This document shows, in pieces, positions 15,916 to 25,900 of a stretch of 47,367 bases of DNA (within the stretch, counting starts at the first letter, position 1; each line of letters starts with the position of its first letter). Source of the DNA: Verrucomicrobiia bacterium. Its GTDB lineage: Bacteria; Verrucomicrobiota; Verrucomicrobiia; Verrucomicrobiales; Akkermansiaceae. The position numbers and the translations under genes were made by a program. The notes under the pieces are model-generated. The model saw only the letters and a list, made by a program, of their open reading frames with translations. It made no database searches and was not told where the DNA came from. Location: NCBI GenBank assembly GCA_030431475.1, contig JAUIJD010000034.1:1-47367 (forward strand), given 5' to 3'.

Positions 15916-16961
15916 GCGGCGAACTCTCCAACGCCGAGCCGCCGGAGGGCGACTTCCTCTTCTACGCCACCGAGGACGGCGCCACCCGCGTCCGCCTGCG
16001 GGTCGAGGAACGCACCGTTTGGATGCCCCAGAAGGCCATCGCCGAGCTGTTCGACACCAGCGTCCAGAACATCAACCGCCATATTCTCAACATCCTGGAA
16101 GAGAGCGAGTTGGAGAAGGATTCAGTTATCAAGTATTACTTGATCACTGCCGCCGACGGCAAGCGCTACCGCACGCTCCACTACAACCTCGAGATGCTCC
16201 TGGCCATCGGCTACCGCGTCCGCAGCCCGCGCGGCACGCAGTTCCGGCGCTGGGCCACCGAGACGCTGCGCGAATACCTCCTCAAGGGCTTCGTCCTCGA
16301 CGCCGAGCGCCTCAAGGCCGCCGAGACCACCTTCGGGGAGGACTACTTCGACGAGCTGCTCGAGCGCATCCGCGACATCCGGGCCTCGGAGCGGCGCTTC
16401 TACCAGAAGATCACCGACATCTACGCCACCGCCGTCGACTACGATTCGAAGGCCCCCGTCACCCGCGAGTTCTTCGCCACCGTCCAGAACAAGCTCGAGT
16501 GGGCGATCACCGGCAGCACCGCCGCCGAGCTGATCCGCGACCGCGCCGACGCCGGCCAGCCGAACATGGGCCTGCGCACCTGGAAACGGGCGCCCGAGGG
16601 CAAGATCCGCCGCACCGACGTGATCGTGGCCAAGAACTACCTCGACGAGGGCGAGCTGCGCGACCTCAACCGCATCGTCACCATGTACCTCGACTTCGCC
16701 GAGGACCAGGCCGAGCGGCGCAACCCCATGACCATGACCCAGTGGGCCGAACGCCTCGACGCCTTCCTCGAATTCAACGGCCGCGAGGTGCTCAAAAACG
16801 CCGGATCGGTGGAAAAGAAGGTCGCCGACCGGCTGGCGCTGGAACAGTTCGCGTCGTACGAGGAACAACGGCGGAAGATTGAGGCGAGCGAACCGTCGAG
16901 TGACTTCGACCGGTTTGTGGAAGAAACGAAGCGGATTGAGGGGAAGGAGGAGCAGGAATGA
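15912..16961 (+). CDS. rhuM: RhuM family protein inside the type I R-M operon
   Basis: A 349-residue RhuM (virulence RhuM) family protein. It begins with a DNA-binding-like domain ([24 protein letters not shown]), then the conserved [35 protein letters not shown] block and [20 protein letters not shown]. The C-terminal half is helical, with [17 protein letters not shown] and RRNPMTM. The function is not known; RhuM-type genes recur inside type I R-M loci, which suggests an accessory or regulatory role in defence. Start and stop overlap hsdM and hsdS by ATGA, so translation is coupled. An A+T-rich perfect palindrome lies inside the gene at 16124-16148. Confidence 0.92.
   Translation: MSGELSNAEPPEGDFLFYATEDGATRVRLRVEERTVWMPQKAIAELFDTSVQNINRHILNILEESELEKDSVIKYYLITAADGKRYRTLHYNLEMLLAIGYRVRSPRGTQFRRWATETLREYLLKGFVLDAERLKAAETTFGEDYFDELLERIRDIRASERRFYQKITDIYATAVDYDSKAPVTREFFATVQNKLEWAITGSTAAELIRDRADAGQPNMGLRTWKRAPEGKIRRTDVIVAKNYLDEGELRDLNRIVTMYLDFAEDQAERRNPMTMTQWAERLDAFLEFNGREVLKNAGSVEKKVADRLALEQFASYEEQRRKIEASEPSSDFDRFVEETKRIEGKEEQE
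16124..16148. promoter_or_regulatory. A+T-rich palindrome inside rhuM
   Basis: Arms ATCAAGT and ACTTGAT with spacer ATT extend to CAGT/ACTG beyond one mismatch, giving 11 of 12 paired bases. It stands out from the G+C-rich surroundings. It may be an operator or a byproduct of the conserved VIKYYLIT peptide. Confidence 0.35.
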
Positions 16962-18277
16962 GCCAGCAGCCACCAGCAAAAGTCCCGCTCGCAGAACTCT
17001 ATGAATTTCGTTCTGGACTCTCAAAACCGCGATCAGCATTCGGGAGCGGAGATCCGTTCCTCACCTTTAAAGATGTTTTCTACAACTTCTTCGTGCCTGA
17101 CGAATTGGGCGACCTCGTAGAATCAACAGAAAAGGAAAGGATCTCTTGCGATATTAAAAGAGGCGACGTCTTCCTAACGCGCACGAGCGAAACTCAGGGA
17201 GATCTCGGAATGAGCACTGTGGCTTTAAAGGACTACCCACGCGCAACGTTCAACGGCTTTTCGAAGAGACTCCGTCCTCGTTCCGACAATCGCATTATTC
17301 CTGAGTATGCCGGGTACTTCTTTCGCGGTCGTGCATTTCGAATTCAAGTTGCGGCCATGTCGTCTCTTTCTACAAGGGCCAGCCTTAATGAGGAGATGCT
17401 CAATCGCTTTCACGTCCTCCTCCCTGAGCCACACGAACAGAAGGCGATCGCTCGTGTCCTCAAAGGCCTCGACGACAAGATCGAGACCAACCGGCGGATG
17501 AACGCGGTGCTGGAGGAGATGGCGAGGGCGATCTTCCGGGCGTGGTTCGTCGATTTCGAACCGGTCAAGGCCAAGGCCGCCGGCGCCTCCAGCTTCCCCG
17601 GGATGCCGCAGGAAACCTTCGACCAACTCCCCAACCGCCTCGCCCCCTCCGAACTCGGCGAGATCCCGGAGGGGTGGGAGGTGAAGCCGCTCGATCAACT
17701 CGTTGAGATCAATCCGAAGCGGGTCATGAAGAAAGGAGAGCTCGCGCCCTACCTTTCGATGCAGAACATGCCGACGGCTGGTCACGCTCCGGAAGACTGG
17801 GAATATCGCGAGTTTGGGTCTGGGATGCGATTTAAGAACGGCGACACCTTGGTGGCGCGGATCACACCGTGTCTCGAGAACGGAAAAACGGCTTTGGTCG
17901 ATTTCCTTCCCGATGAAATCGTCGCGTGGGGATCCACCGAATACATCGTGATGAGTGCGAGACCGCCACACTCGCCGGCGTTCGCGTATTGTCTGGCCCG
18001 GTCCCCGCGCTTCCGTGAATTCGCAATTTCAAACATGACCGGCACGAGCGGTCGCCAGCGGGTTCCGGCCTCCGTCTTGCAGAACTTTCGAATGGCAGGA
18101 CCGTGTGAAGCTGTGGCGGAGACATTTGCCAAGATCACGGAATCTCTCTTCGCGAGGATCGCCGCCAACATGAACGAGAACCGCGACCTCGCCGCCACCC
18201 GCGACGTCCTCCTGCCGAAACTCATCTCCGGCGAGCTGACCGTTCCGGCGGCCGCGGACCTTGCCGCCGCGTCATGA
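16958..18277 (+). CDS. hsdS: Type I restriction-modification specificity subunit HsdS
   Basis: A 439-residue specificity subunit with two target recognition domains and two conserved spacer helices. TRD1 covers about residues 5-150 and is followed by the helix [33 protein letters not shown] and [18 protein letters not shown]2 covers about residues 240-390 and ends with a helix that includes [13 protein letters not shown] and [10 protein letters not shown]. The two TRDs fix a bipartite DNA target. TRD1 and TRD2 coding segments (about 16.97-17.44 and 17.69-18.16 kb) are visibly richer in A+T than the spacers, a common sign of domain exchange. Start and stop overlap rhuM and hsdR by four bases. 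Confidence 0.95.
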   Translation: MSQQPPAKVPLAELYEFRSGLSKPRSAFGSGDPFLTFKDVFYNFFVPDELGDLVESTEKERISCDIKRGDVFLTRTSETQGDLGMSTVALKDYPRATFNGFSKRLRPRSDNRIIPEYAGYFFRGRAFRIQVAAMSSLSTRASLNEEMLNRFHVLLPEPHEQKAIARVLKGLDDKIETNRRMNAVLEEMARAIFRAWFVDFEPVKAKAAGASSFPGMPQETFDQLPNRLAPSELGEIPEGWEVKPLDQLVEINPKRVMKKGELAPYLSMQNMPTAGHAPEDWEYREFGSGMRFKNGDTLVARITPCLENGKTALVDFLPDEIVAWGSTEYIVMSARPPHSPAFAYCLARSPRFREFAISNMTGTSGRQRVPASVLQNFRMAGPCEAVAETFAKITESLFARIAANMNENRDLAATRDVLLPKLISGELTVPAAADLAAAS

Positions 18278-21200
18278 ACGAATCCGTCGTCGAGACCGCC
18301 TCACTGGCGTGGTTCGAAATCGCGGATTGGACCACCGCTCGCGGTGCCGACCTCTCGCCCAACGGCAGCAGCCCCGAGCGCGACACCTACGAGGAGGTCG
18401 TCCTCGCCCCGCGCCTGCGCGCCAGCCTGCGCAGGCTCAATCCCGATCTCCCCGAGGCCGCCCTCGAGCAGGCCTTCCGCGTGGTCACCCGACCGCCGGA
18501 GCCGACACTGGAGGCCAGCAACCGCTGGTTCCACCGCCTGCTCGTCGAGGGCATCGATGTCGAATACCGCGCCGCCGACGGCGAGACGCGCGGCGGCAAG
18601 GCGCGGATCGTCGATTTCGCCGACCCGTCGCGGAACGATTTCCTGGTCGTCAACCAGTTCACCGTGAAGCACGGCCCCGCGACGCGGCGGCCCGACCTGG
18701 TCGTCTTCCTCAACGGCCTGCCGGTCGCGGTGATCGAGCTGAAGGATCCCACCGACGCGTCGGCCGACCTGTGGCGCGCCTTTTCCCAGCTCCAGGGCTA
18801 CAAGACGGCGCTCCCGGCGCTCTTCGCCTACAACGAGCTGCTGGTGGTCAGCGACGGCGACGGCACCCGCGTCGGCTCGCTGACCGCCGGGCGCGACCGC
18901 TTCGCGCCGTGGCGGGCCATCGAGGACTACCGCGAGCCGAACGGCACCCCGGTCGAGAACTGCATCAAGGGCCTCTTCGCGCCGCAGCGGCTGCTCGACT
19001 ACCTGCGCCACGGCATCACCTACGAGGAGGACCCGCGCTCGGGCGAGATCGGCAAGAAGGTCGCCGCCTACCACCAGTTCCGCGCGATGCGCAACGTTCG
19101 CGAATCGGTGAAGACCGCGCTCAGGACCGCCGGCGGCGACGGTCGCGGCGGGGTGGTCTGGCACACCCAGGGCTCGGGCAAGAGCCTGACGATGTTGATG
19201 CTCGCCGGCGCGCTGGTTTCCGATCCGGAGCTGGAGAATCCGACCGTGGTGGTGGTGACCGACCGCAACGACCTCGACGGCCAGCTCTTCGACACCTTCG
19301 CGGCGGGCCGCGACCTGCTGCGCCAGCCGCCCGAGCAGGCCGAGAGCCGCGACGACCTCGCCGAGCGGCTGAACCGCGCCTCGGGCGGCGTGATCTTCAC
19401 CACCATCCAGAAATTCGCGGAAGGAAACGGCGCGGTCAGCGAGCGGGCGAACATCGTGGTGCTCGCCGACGAGGCCCACCGCAGCCAGTACGGCTTCCTC
19501 GACGGCGGCGCGCGCTGGATGCGCGAGATGCTGCCCGAGGCGACCTTCGTCGGCTTCACCGGCACCCCGCTGGAACGCGACGACCGCAACACCGAGGCGG
19601 TCTTCGGCGGTTACGCCGACATCTACGACATCGAGCAGGCCGTCACCGACGAGGCCACCGTGCCGATCTACTACGAAATGCAGCTCGTCTCGCTGCGGCC
19701 GGACGAGTCCGGGGTCCGAGAGGCCGAGGACGAACTGGAGCGGGTGCTTGCCGCCGATGCGGAGGGCGAGGAAGCCCCGCTCTACCACCGGGTCGCGCTC
19801 GAAGCCCTCGCCGGGGCCGAGCCGCGGCTACGGGAGATCGCGGCCAAGGTCGTCGAGCATTTCGAGAAGCGCCGCGAGGCGATCGAGGGCAAGGGGATGA
19901 TCGTCGCGATGAGCCGCGAGATCTGCCTGAAGCTCCACGACGAGATCGTTGCGCTGCGCCCCGATTGGCACGCCGACGAGGACGAGGCCGGATTCCTCAA
20001 GGTCGTCATGACCGAAGGCCTGCCGCCGCAGCGCCGCGGCGAGAGCGATGCCGACTACCGCCTCCGCATCGAACCGCTGGTCGAGCCGCTGCGCACCCAC
20101 GGTCGCACCAAGGCCCGGCGCGAGGCGCTGGCCCGGCGCTTCAAGGATCCCGAGGACGACCTGCGGCTGGTGATCGTCTGCGACATGTGGCTCACCGGCT
20201 TCGACTGCCCGCCGCTGCACACCCTCTACCTCGACAAGCCGCTGGCGGGCCACAACCTGATGCAGGCCATCGCGCGGGTGAACCGCGTCTTCGGCGACAA
20301 GCCGGGCGGGGTGGTCGTTGATTTTCTCGGCATTGCCGACCAGCTCCGCGACGCGGTGCAGACCTACACCCAGGCCGGCGGCGAAGGGAATCCGGTCGAG
20401 GAGATCCAGAGTCAGGCCATCCCGGTGATGCAGCGCGAACACGAGGCGCTGCGAGATTTCTTCGATGGCTTCGACGCCAGCGGTTTCACCGGCGGCAGCG
20501 AGACCGCGCAGATGCGGACCATCGTCGAAGGCGTCGATTTCGTCCTCGCCCGCGACGACGGACGACGGCGCTTCCTCGATCTGGTCGCCGCGCTGTCCCG
20601 GGCCTTCGCGCTCTCCGTCCCGCGCCCGGAGACCGAGGCGGTGCGCGACGACCTCGCCTTCTATCAGGCCATTCGCGCCGCGATCCGCAAGCGCCTCGCC
20701 GCCGACGCCCCGCCGCCCCCGCGCGACACCGAGGCCGCGGTGCGGCAGGTCATTTCCGGGGCGCTGGCCTCGGATGGCGTCATCGACCTTTTCCAAGCCG
20801 CAGGCCTGCCGGACCCGAATGTCGGCGTTCTGACCCCCGATTTCCTCGATCGCCTCGCCGCCCTGCCGCATCGAAACCTCGCGCTCGAAGCGCTGCGCCG
20901 ACTGCTCAACGACCAGATCCGCGGCCGCGAGCGGGTCAACCTCGTCCAATCCCGCGGGTTCCGCGAGTCGCTCGAGGAATCCCTGCGCCGCTACAACAAC
21001 CGCGCCATCACCACCGCGCAGGTGATCGAGGAACTGCTGGGGCTCGCCCGCCACATCATCGACGCCGTCGAGCGCGGCGAGGAGTCCGGCTTGAACGAGG
21101 ATGAGGTGGCCTTCTACGACGCCCTTTCCGACAATGCTTCGGCGCGCGAAGTCATGGCGGACGACACGCTGCGCTCGATCGCCCGAGAATTAAGCGACCG

Positions 21201-21375
21201 CATCAAAGAGAAGGCATCAATCGACTGGACCCAACGTGAAAGCGTCCGAGCGGACATGCGGCGGACCGTGCGGCGGTTGCTCGCGAAACACGGTTACCCC
21301 CCGGACGCCCAAGAAGCCGCTACGCAACTGGTAATCGCTCAAGCCGAGCTGATGGCAAACTCGGCAGAAAATTGA
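18274..21375 (+). CDS. hsdR: Type I restriction endonuclease subunit HsdR
   Basis: The 1033-residue motor/nuclease subunit that translocates DNA and cleaves it when the target is unmethylated. The N-terminal PD-(D/E)xK nuclease core is visible as RRPDLVVF followed by AVIELKD (about residues 137-159). The helicase part has Walker A GSGKS (300-304), DEAH (399-402), SAT-equivalent GFTGTPL, and motif VI in [11 protein letters not shown] helical C-terminus completes it. The length is full. It is last in the operon and ends 3 bp before the converging GH128-like gene. No frameshift is seen, so the system appears functional. Confidence 0.96.
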   Translation: MNESVVETASLAWFEIADWTTARGADLSPNGSSPERDTYEEVVLAPRLRASLRRLNPDLPEAALEQAFRVVTRPPEPTLEASNRWFHRLLVEGIDVEYRAADGETRGGKARIVDFADPSRNDFLVVNQFTVKHGPATRRPDLVVFLNGLPVAVIELKDPTDASADLWRAFSQLQGYKTALPALFAYNELLVVSDGDGTRVGSLTAGRDRFAPWRAIEDYREPNGTPVENCIKGLFAPQRLLDYLRHGITYEEDPRSGEIGKKVAAYHQFRAMRNVRESVKTALRTAGGDGRGGVVWHTQGSGKSLTMLMLAGALVSDPELENPTVVVVTDRNDLDGQLFDTFAAGRDLLRQPPEQAESRDDLAERLNRASGGVIFTTIQKFAEGNGAVSERANIVVLADEAHRSQYGFLDGGARWMREMLPEATFVGFTGTPLERDDRNTEAVFGGYADIYDIEQAVTDEATVPIYYEMQLVSLRPDESGVREAEDELERVLAADAEGEEAPLYHRVALEALAGAEPRLREIAAKVVEHFEKRREAIEGKGMIVAMSREICLKLHDEIVALRPDWHADEDEAGFLKVVMTEGLPPQRRGESDADYRLRIEPLVEPLRTHGRTKARREALARRFKDPEDDLRLVIVCDMWLTGFDCPPLHTLYLDKPLAGHNLMQAIARVNRVFGDKPGGVVVDFLGIADQLRDAVQTYTQAGGEGNPVEEIQSQAIPVMQREHEALRDFFDGFDASGFTGGSETAQMRTIVEGVDFVLARDDGRRRFLDLVAALSRAFALSVPRPETEAVRDDLAFYQAIRAAIRKRLAADAPPPPRDTEAAVRQVISGALASDGVIDLFQAAGLPDPNVGVLTPDFLDRLAALPHRNLALEALRRLLNDQIRGRERVNLVQSRGFRESLEESLRRYNNRAITTAQVIEELLGLARHIIDAVERGEESGLNEDEVAFYDALSDNASAREVMADDTLRSIARELSDRIKEKASIDWTQRESVRADMRRTVRRLLAKHGYPPDAQEAATQLVIAQAELMANSAEN

Positions 21376-21378
21376 CGC

Positions 21379-22278
21379 CTAAGCCCGGAAGTCGCGGTAG
21401 AACTCGCCGAGCGGGGTCAACCCGCCGTCCGCATCGAACAGCGCACAGGTCCCGAGGTGCCGGTTGTCGGGCTTCGCGGGATACCACGCGTAGCGCTCGA
21501 CGAAATCGAGCTTCTCGAGCGCCGGCAGCGCCTGCTCCATGAACTTCAGCACGGCGGCCGGCCGGTGGTGGTTCCGGTCCACCGACTCCGCCTCCCAGTC
21601 GCCGACCGCGAACTCGGTGATCCAGATCGGCTTGCCGAACATCCGGTGGACCTTCTCCAGCCGCTTGACCAGAGCCTCGACGCTCCGCCCGCCGTACGAG
21701 TGCATGCAGACGAAATCGACGCGTCGGCCCTGCCGCTTCGCCCGCTCCATGAAGGCGATCATCCACTCGCGGTCCGGGTGCACGCAGCCCGGACTGCCCA
21801 GCCGCAGGCCGGTCGCCTCGAGCGCCGGCCACGCCTCGAGCGCCCGCTCGACGCTCAGGTTCGACTGGTCGTGCTGATCCGGTTCGTTGAAGCCGAGCAA
21901 CTCGCGGATGCCCGCCTTCTTCGCCCGCTGCCCGGCTTCGGCGATCTTCTCATCCCTGCCCCAGTAGCCCCAGATCATCGGCGTGAAGGCAACCCCCTCG
22001 GGCGTCTCCGGCGGGATCGCCGACCCCCAGCTGTAGAACCACTCACAGTCCAGCGACGCGAGCTTCCCGTCCCACCCTTGCTGCTTGGTCGTCAGGCACA
22101 GGCCCTTCTTGCCGATTGCCTCGGGCACGACCACGGGCACCTCCTCAACAGGCGCCGCCGTTTCCGGGGCCTTGTCGCGCGAGCACCCCGCCAGCCCGGG
22201 CAGCAGCCCGCCGAGCCCCACCTTCGCCCCGAGGACCAGGGCGTCCCGACGCTTCATCTCGCTGTGTTCCGGTTTCAT
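21379..22278 (-). CDS. GH128-like glycoside hydrolase, Tat/lipoprotein leader
   Basis: A 299-residue protein resembling the asl1-like/GH128 catalytic domain (beta-1,3-glucanase fold, TIM barrel). The likely acid/base and nucleophile positions are the Glu in LLGFNEPDQ and the Glu in IWITEFAVGDW; YSWG and MHSYGG motifs also fit. The leader MKRRDALVLGAKVGLGGLLPGLAGCS combines a twin arginine with a lipobox (LAGC), so the product is probably a surface lipoprotein. ATG 22278 has a good ribosome site (AAGGAGG, 8 nt before it). Beta-1,3-glucan activity is a family inference. It is downstream of a frameshifted gene and the sulfatase on the same strand. Confidence 0.82.
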   Translation of the reverse strand: MKPEHSEMKRRDALVLGAKVGLGGLLPGLAGCSRDKAPETAAPVEEVPVVVPEAIGKKGLCLTTKQQGWDGKLASLDCEWFYSWGSAIPPETPEGVAFTPMIWGYWGRDEKIAEAGQRAKKAGIRELLGFNEPDQHDQSNLSVERALEAWPALEATGLRLGSPGCVHPDREWMIAFMERAKRQGRRVDFVCMHSYGGRSVEALVKRLEKVHRMFGKPIWITEFAVGDWEAESVDRNHHRPAAVLKFMEQALPALEKLDFVERYAWYPAKPDNRHLGTCALFDADGGLTPLGEFYRDFRA

Positions 22279-22315
22279 GATTCGATCCTCCTTCCCGCGG
22301 TGGCGGCAGGCAGCG

Positions 22316-22866
22316 TCAAGGGGCGGTCGGCAGCACCTCGACCTCCACCCGCTGGAGATACCACCCGGCGAAGTCGGTCACGGCGGCGGCGTCGGATACC
22401 AGCTCGAACTCGAACCGCACCGACTGTCCGAGGACGTCGGCCGGCAGCTCGTAGACTCCCACTCCCCAGCCGATGCTCGAGCCGGTGACCCGGGCGAGCT
22501 CGGCCAGTTCGGTCGTCCCGGCCGCATCGACCACCCGGATGATCCCGGTGATCGGCTCCGGATCGACCCCGACCACCTCAAGGTCGTGCCACTGGGTCAG
22601 CCGCAGCACTGCCCGGCAATCGTCACGCCCCCCACCGGCACCGCGACCTGGTTGAAGCCGATGCCGTTCGCGTCGAAACCCTGGCGATGCACATAGCTCC
22701 GGCCGGCGGGTCCGGTGTCGCGCCAAAGATTGTCGGCCGCGCTGTCGAAGGCGGCCACCAGCTCGGAAGCGGCGTCTTCGGTGACCTGCGACCAAGCGAA
22801 ACCGGGGACGAGGAGGGACAGGGCGGACACGGCTCGGGCCGTCACGCCCACGGATCGGGATTTCAT
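22316..22866 (-). pseudogene. Exported protein gene broken by a single frameshift
   Basis: The N-terminal part starts at 22866 with a signal peptide (VGVTARAVSALSLLVPGFAW) and reads to an early TGA at 22597-22599 after GGVTIAGQCCG. The neighbouring frame, entered near 22605-22625, continues without a break as AVLRLTQWHDLEVVGVDPE and ends with WYLQRVEVEVLPTAP at 22316. Joined, they would form one protein of about 182 residues with a beta-rich C-terminus. The slip may be real inactivation or a base-calling error in a GC-rich run. No known function. It lies between the sulfatase and the GH128-like gene, on the same strand. Confidence 0.72.
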
Positions 22867-22970
22867 GGTTTGGGCAGAGGGTTTGGGTTTGGGAGGACGC
22901 GGACCGCCCTCACCCCCCGACAGCGGCAGGCCCACGGTTTGTTCACCGAAATCCCGGCGATCCCGGAGCC

Positions 22971-25900
22971 TCACCGCAACGCGTCGAGGCGCAGTCGGAA
23001 GAACTCGCTCGAGGCACCGGGTTGGGCCGCAAAACGGGCGCGATAGAGCCCTCCGCCGAGGCATTCGATCAGGGCCTCGTCGTCGGCACTGAAGCCCGAC
23101 AGGTCGTCCGCCCGCTCGGCGACCGGCGCAAACGGCGGCTGGCCGGAAAAACGATAGGTCAGCTCGAGGGTGTCGCCTCCGATCCAGCGGGATTCGAGCG
23201 GCATCCCCTCGGTGATCCCGCCACCTCCGGTGGGAACGAGGGTCGTGATCTCGGCCTCCATGCCGGCGACCCCGACGGCGTAGTGGGTCAGGTCGCCATA
23301 GCCGCCGTCGAGCACCAACGAGACCACGGCGCCGGCGAAGCGGAAGGTGAGTTGCTGGCTCGTCGCATCGTAGTCGAGCGCCGCCTCCGAGAAGTCCACG
23401 GGCATGGCCGCGACCGCCGCGCTGGCGGAACCTCCCGAGCGACCATTCTCGAGTCGAATCTCGGAGGTGCCATGGTCGATCACCGCCCGCACGAAGTCGC
23501 CCCGGGTCGCGGAATCGCCGAGACCGCAGGCGACCTCGGCATCGGGACCGTCGGACGCCTCGGTCGATCGGGCGAGGAAGCGGAAATGAAAGTCCTCCCC
23601 GACCGGGACCGGACTGCGGAAGGGAGCGGAGAGCCACGCCAGCGCCGCGCCGCCATGGCGCAGGCGGTAGCCACCGGCCAGAGCGTGCCGCTCCAGCCCG
23701 GCATCCACCACGGTACTGGAGGTCCCGTAGAGAGGCGGCAGCGTCGACGCCTCCCACGCCTCGAAACGCTCGCGCAGCGCCTCGGCCAGCCCCGGCTGGG
23801 CGCCGGCCTGGTTGTCGTTCTCGTCGGAGTCGGTGGGCAGGTGATACAGGGCCCTGGTGTTCTCCGGGTCGTCGATGAGCAGCTTCCAGTCGCCGACGCG
23901 GATCGCCGATCCGCCACCGCTCACGCCGCCGGCCCGCCAGGTGAGCGCGCGCTCCGCGGGCAGCGGCGTGCCGTCGATTACCCGCGGCAGCAGGTCGATC
24001 CCCTCGAGCCCGTTGCGGGCCGCGGCCGGGGCCCCGCCGGCGTTGACGAAGCTCGCCATGAAGTCGAGGGACACCACCGGATCGGACACCACCTGCCCGG
24101 CGGGCACGGTGCCCTCCCACTTCATGGCGCACGGCACGCGGATCGAGCCGTCGGTCATGCTGCCACCCTTGTAGCCGCGCAGCGGCAGGTTGTACGAGTA
24201 GTTGCCGCCGAAGCCCGAGGACCAACCGGCACCGCCGTTGTCGGTCATGTAGACGAAGAGGGTGTTGTCGGTGAGGCCGAGGCTGTCGACCTTGTCGACC
24301 ACCTTGCCGATGTTCTCGTCCAGCGCCAGGGTCATCGCCGCGAGCTCGTAGCGGTTGGCGTCGACCGTCGCCTGGCTTGATCCGTTGAAGACGATGGGCG
24401 AGTTGTCGTAGTCGGACGCCGTCAGCCCGAACTCGCTCTGGAGGCGGTTGAAGCGGGCGTCCATCGCCTTGATGTCCATCGGCCCGTGGACCGCGGTGAA
24501 GGACATGTAGATGTAGAAGGGCTGGCCGGCGTGGTTCGCCACGTGCTCGTCGATGAAGTCGACGGTCGCGTCGCCGATCCGGTCGGTCAGGTAATCGGTA
24601 TTCTCGGCGGCAAAGTCGGGCGTCATCTGGTCCTGGAAGACCCGGATCTCGTCCGGCGCGTCGTAGTACGAGCGCGAGCCGCCCCACATCCCGTACCAGC
24701 GGTCGAAGCCGCGGACGTTCGGGTGGTGCTCGACGGTGTCGCCGAGATGCCATTTCCCGACGCCGTAGGTCCGGTAGCCCAGCCCCTGCAGCCGCCGCGG
24801 CACGGTGCGCTGGGACGGCGGCAGGCCGTTGTAGCTCGGCCCGGAAAGGTTGTTGTCGGTGCCGAAGCGCTGCTGATTGCGCCCGCTGAGGATCCCGCAG
24901 CGCGAGGGATGGCAGACCCCGCCGGTCACGTAGGCGTCGGTGAAGCGCACGCCGGCGGAGGCGATCGCGTCGAGCTCGGGCATCGGGTACTTGTCGGCGA
25001 AATCGGGGTGGCCGTTGAGCGAGAGATCGGTGTAGCCCTGGTCGTCCGAGAAGATGAAGACGATGTTCGGCGGGGTGGCGGCGGTCGACCAGTTCTCCAG
25101 CGCGGTGAGCCGGATCGCCGACTTGCCACCGCCGGGCACGTCGTAGTCGATGCGGAAGCGGTTCGGCCCGCAGTTGAATTCCTCCCCCCGGCGGAAGTTC
25201 GCGAACTGGCCGTCGCGGGCCGTGTACTCGACCAACGTGATCGTCTGCCCCGGCACGTGGGCGTAGCCGGCGTCGAAGGTCAGGTCGAGCGCACAGCGAC
25301 CGAGCACCAGGGTGCCGCCGACGTCGACCGGCGCGGCGCTGCCCGGGTTGTGGAATCGCAGCATCGCACCGCCCAGTTCGTAGCCTCCCAGCTCGAGGTT
25401 GCCGCCGACCTCGACCGAGCCGCCGGCGACGACCAGCGAGCCGTCGACCGCCTCCGAGAAGCGCCCGAAAAGGGCATTGCCCCCGATGCTCAGCGTGCCG
25501 CCGTCGGCGTGCACGAAGGCGTCGTTGGCCCCGGATCCGAGGCCGGCCCGAAGGTCGCCGGTGGTGGAAAGGTGTCCCGATGCCACCCGCAGGGTGCCCT
25601 GACCGCTCGATCCGCTCTCGCCAAGCTGCAGCGCGGCCACGGTTTCGTCGGCGGGGATGCCGCGGTAGGTGACCTCGCGGTAGGACCCGATCTCGGCGGT
25701 GTCGACTTCGGCCAGATCGCCACTGACCGTGCCCCCGCCGGCGGTGTCCCAGGCCAGCGCATCCCAGAAGCCGTCCCCCGAGGCGGTCTGGATCGCCGGC
25801 GCCACCCCGCCGGTCGCGGTGCCCGCCAAGCTGGTCTTCACCACCGGATCGGTGGCGTAGCCGGCGCCGTTCGCGGCATTGACCCGGTAGGCCTGGGCCC

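Noticed and set aside
18261-20321. A 686-residue open frame overlapping hsdR in another + frame
   Set aside because: Shadow of hsdR; Arg/Pro-rich with no motif, whereas hsdR has every expected motif.
14263-21375. R-M operon as a mobile island
   Set aside because: No integrase, transposase, tRNA or flanking repeat was found. Only the HsdS recognition domains have odd composition.
22597-24753. Whole 718-residue minus-strand open frame
   Set aside because: Most of it is a shadow of the sulfatase. Only its last 89 codons, from ATG 22866, carry a signal peptide and are kept as part of the frameshifted gene.
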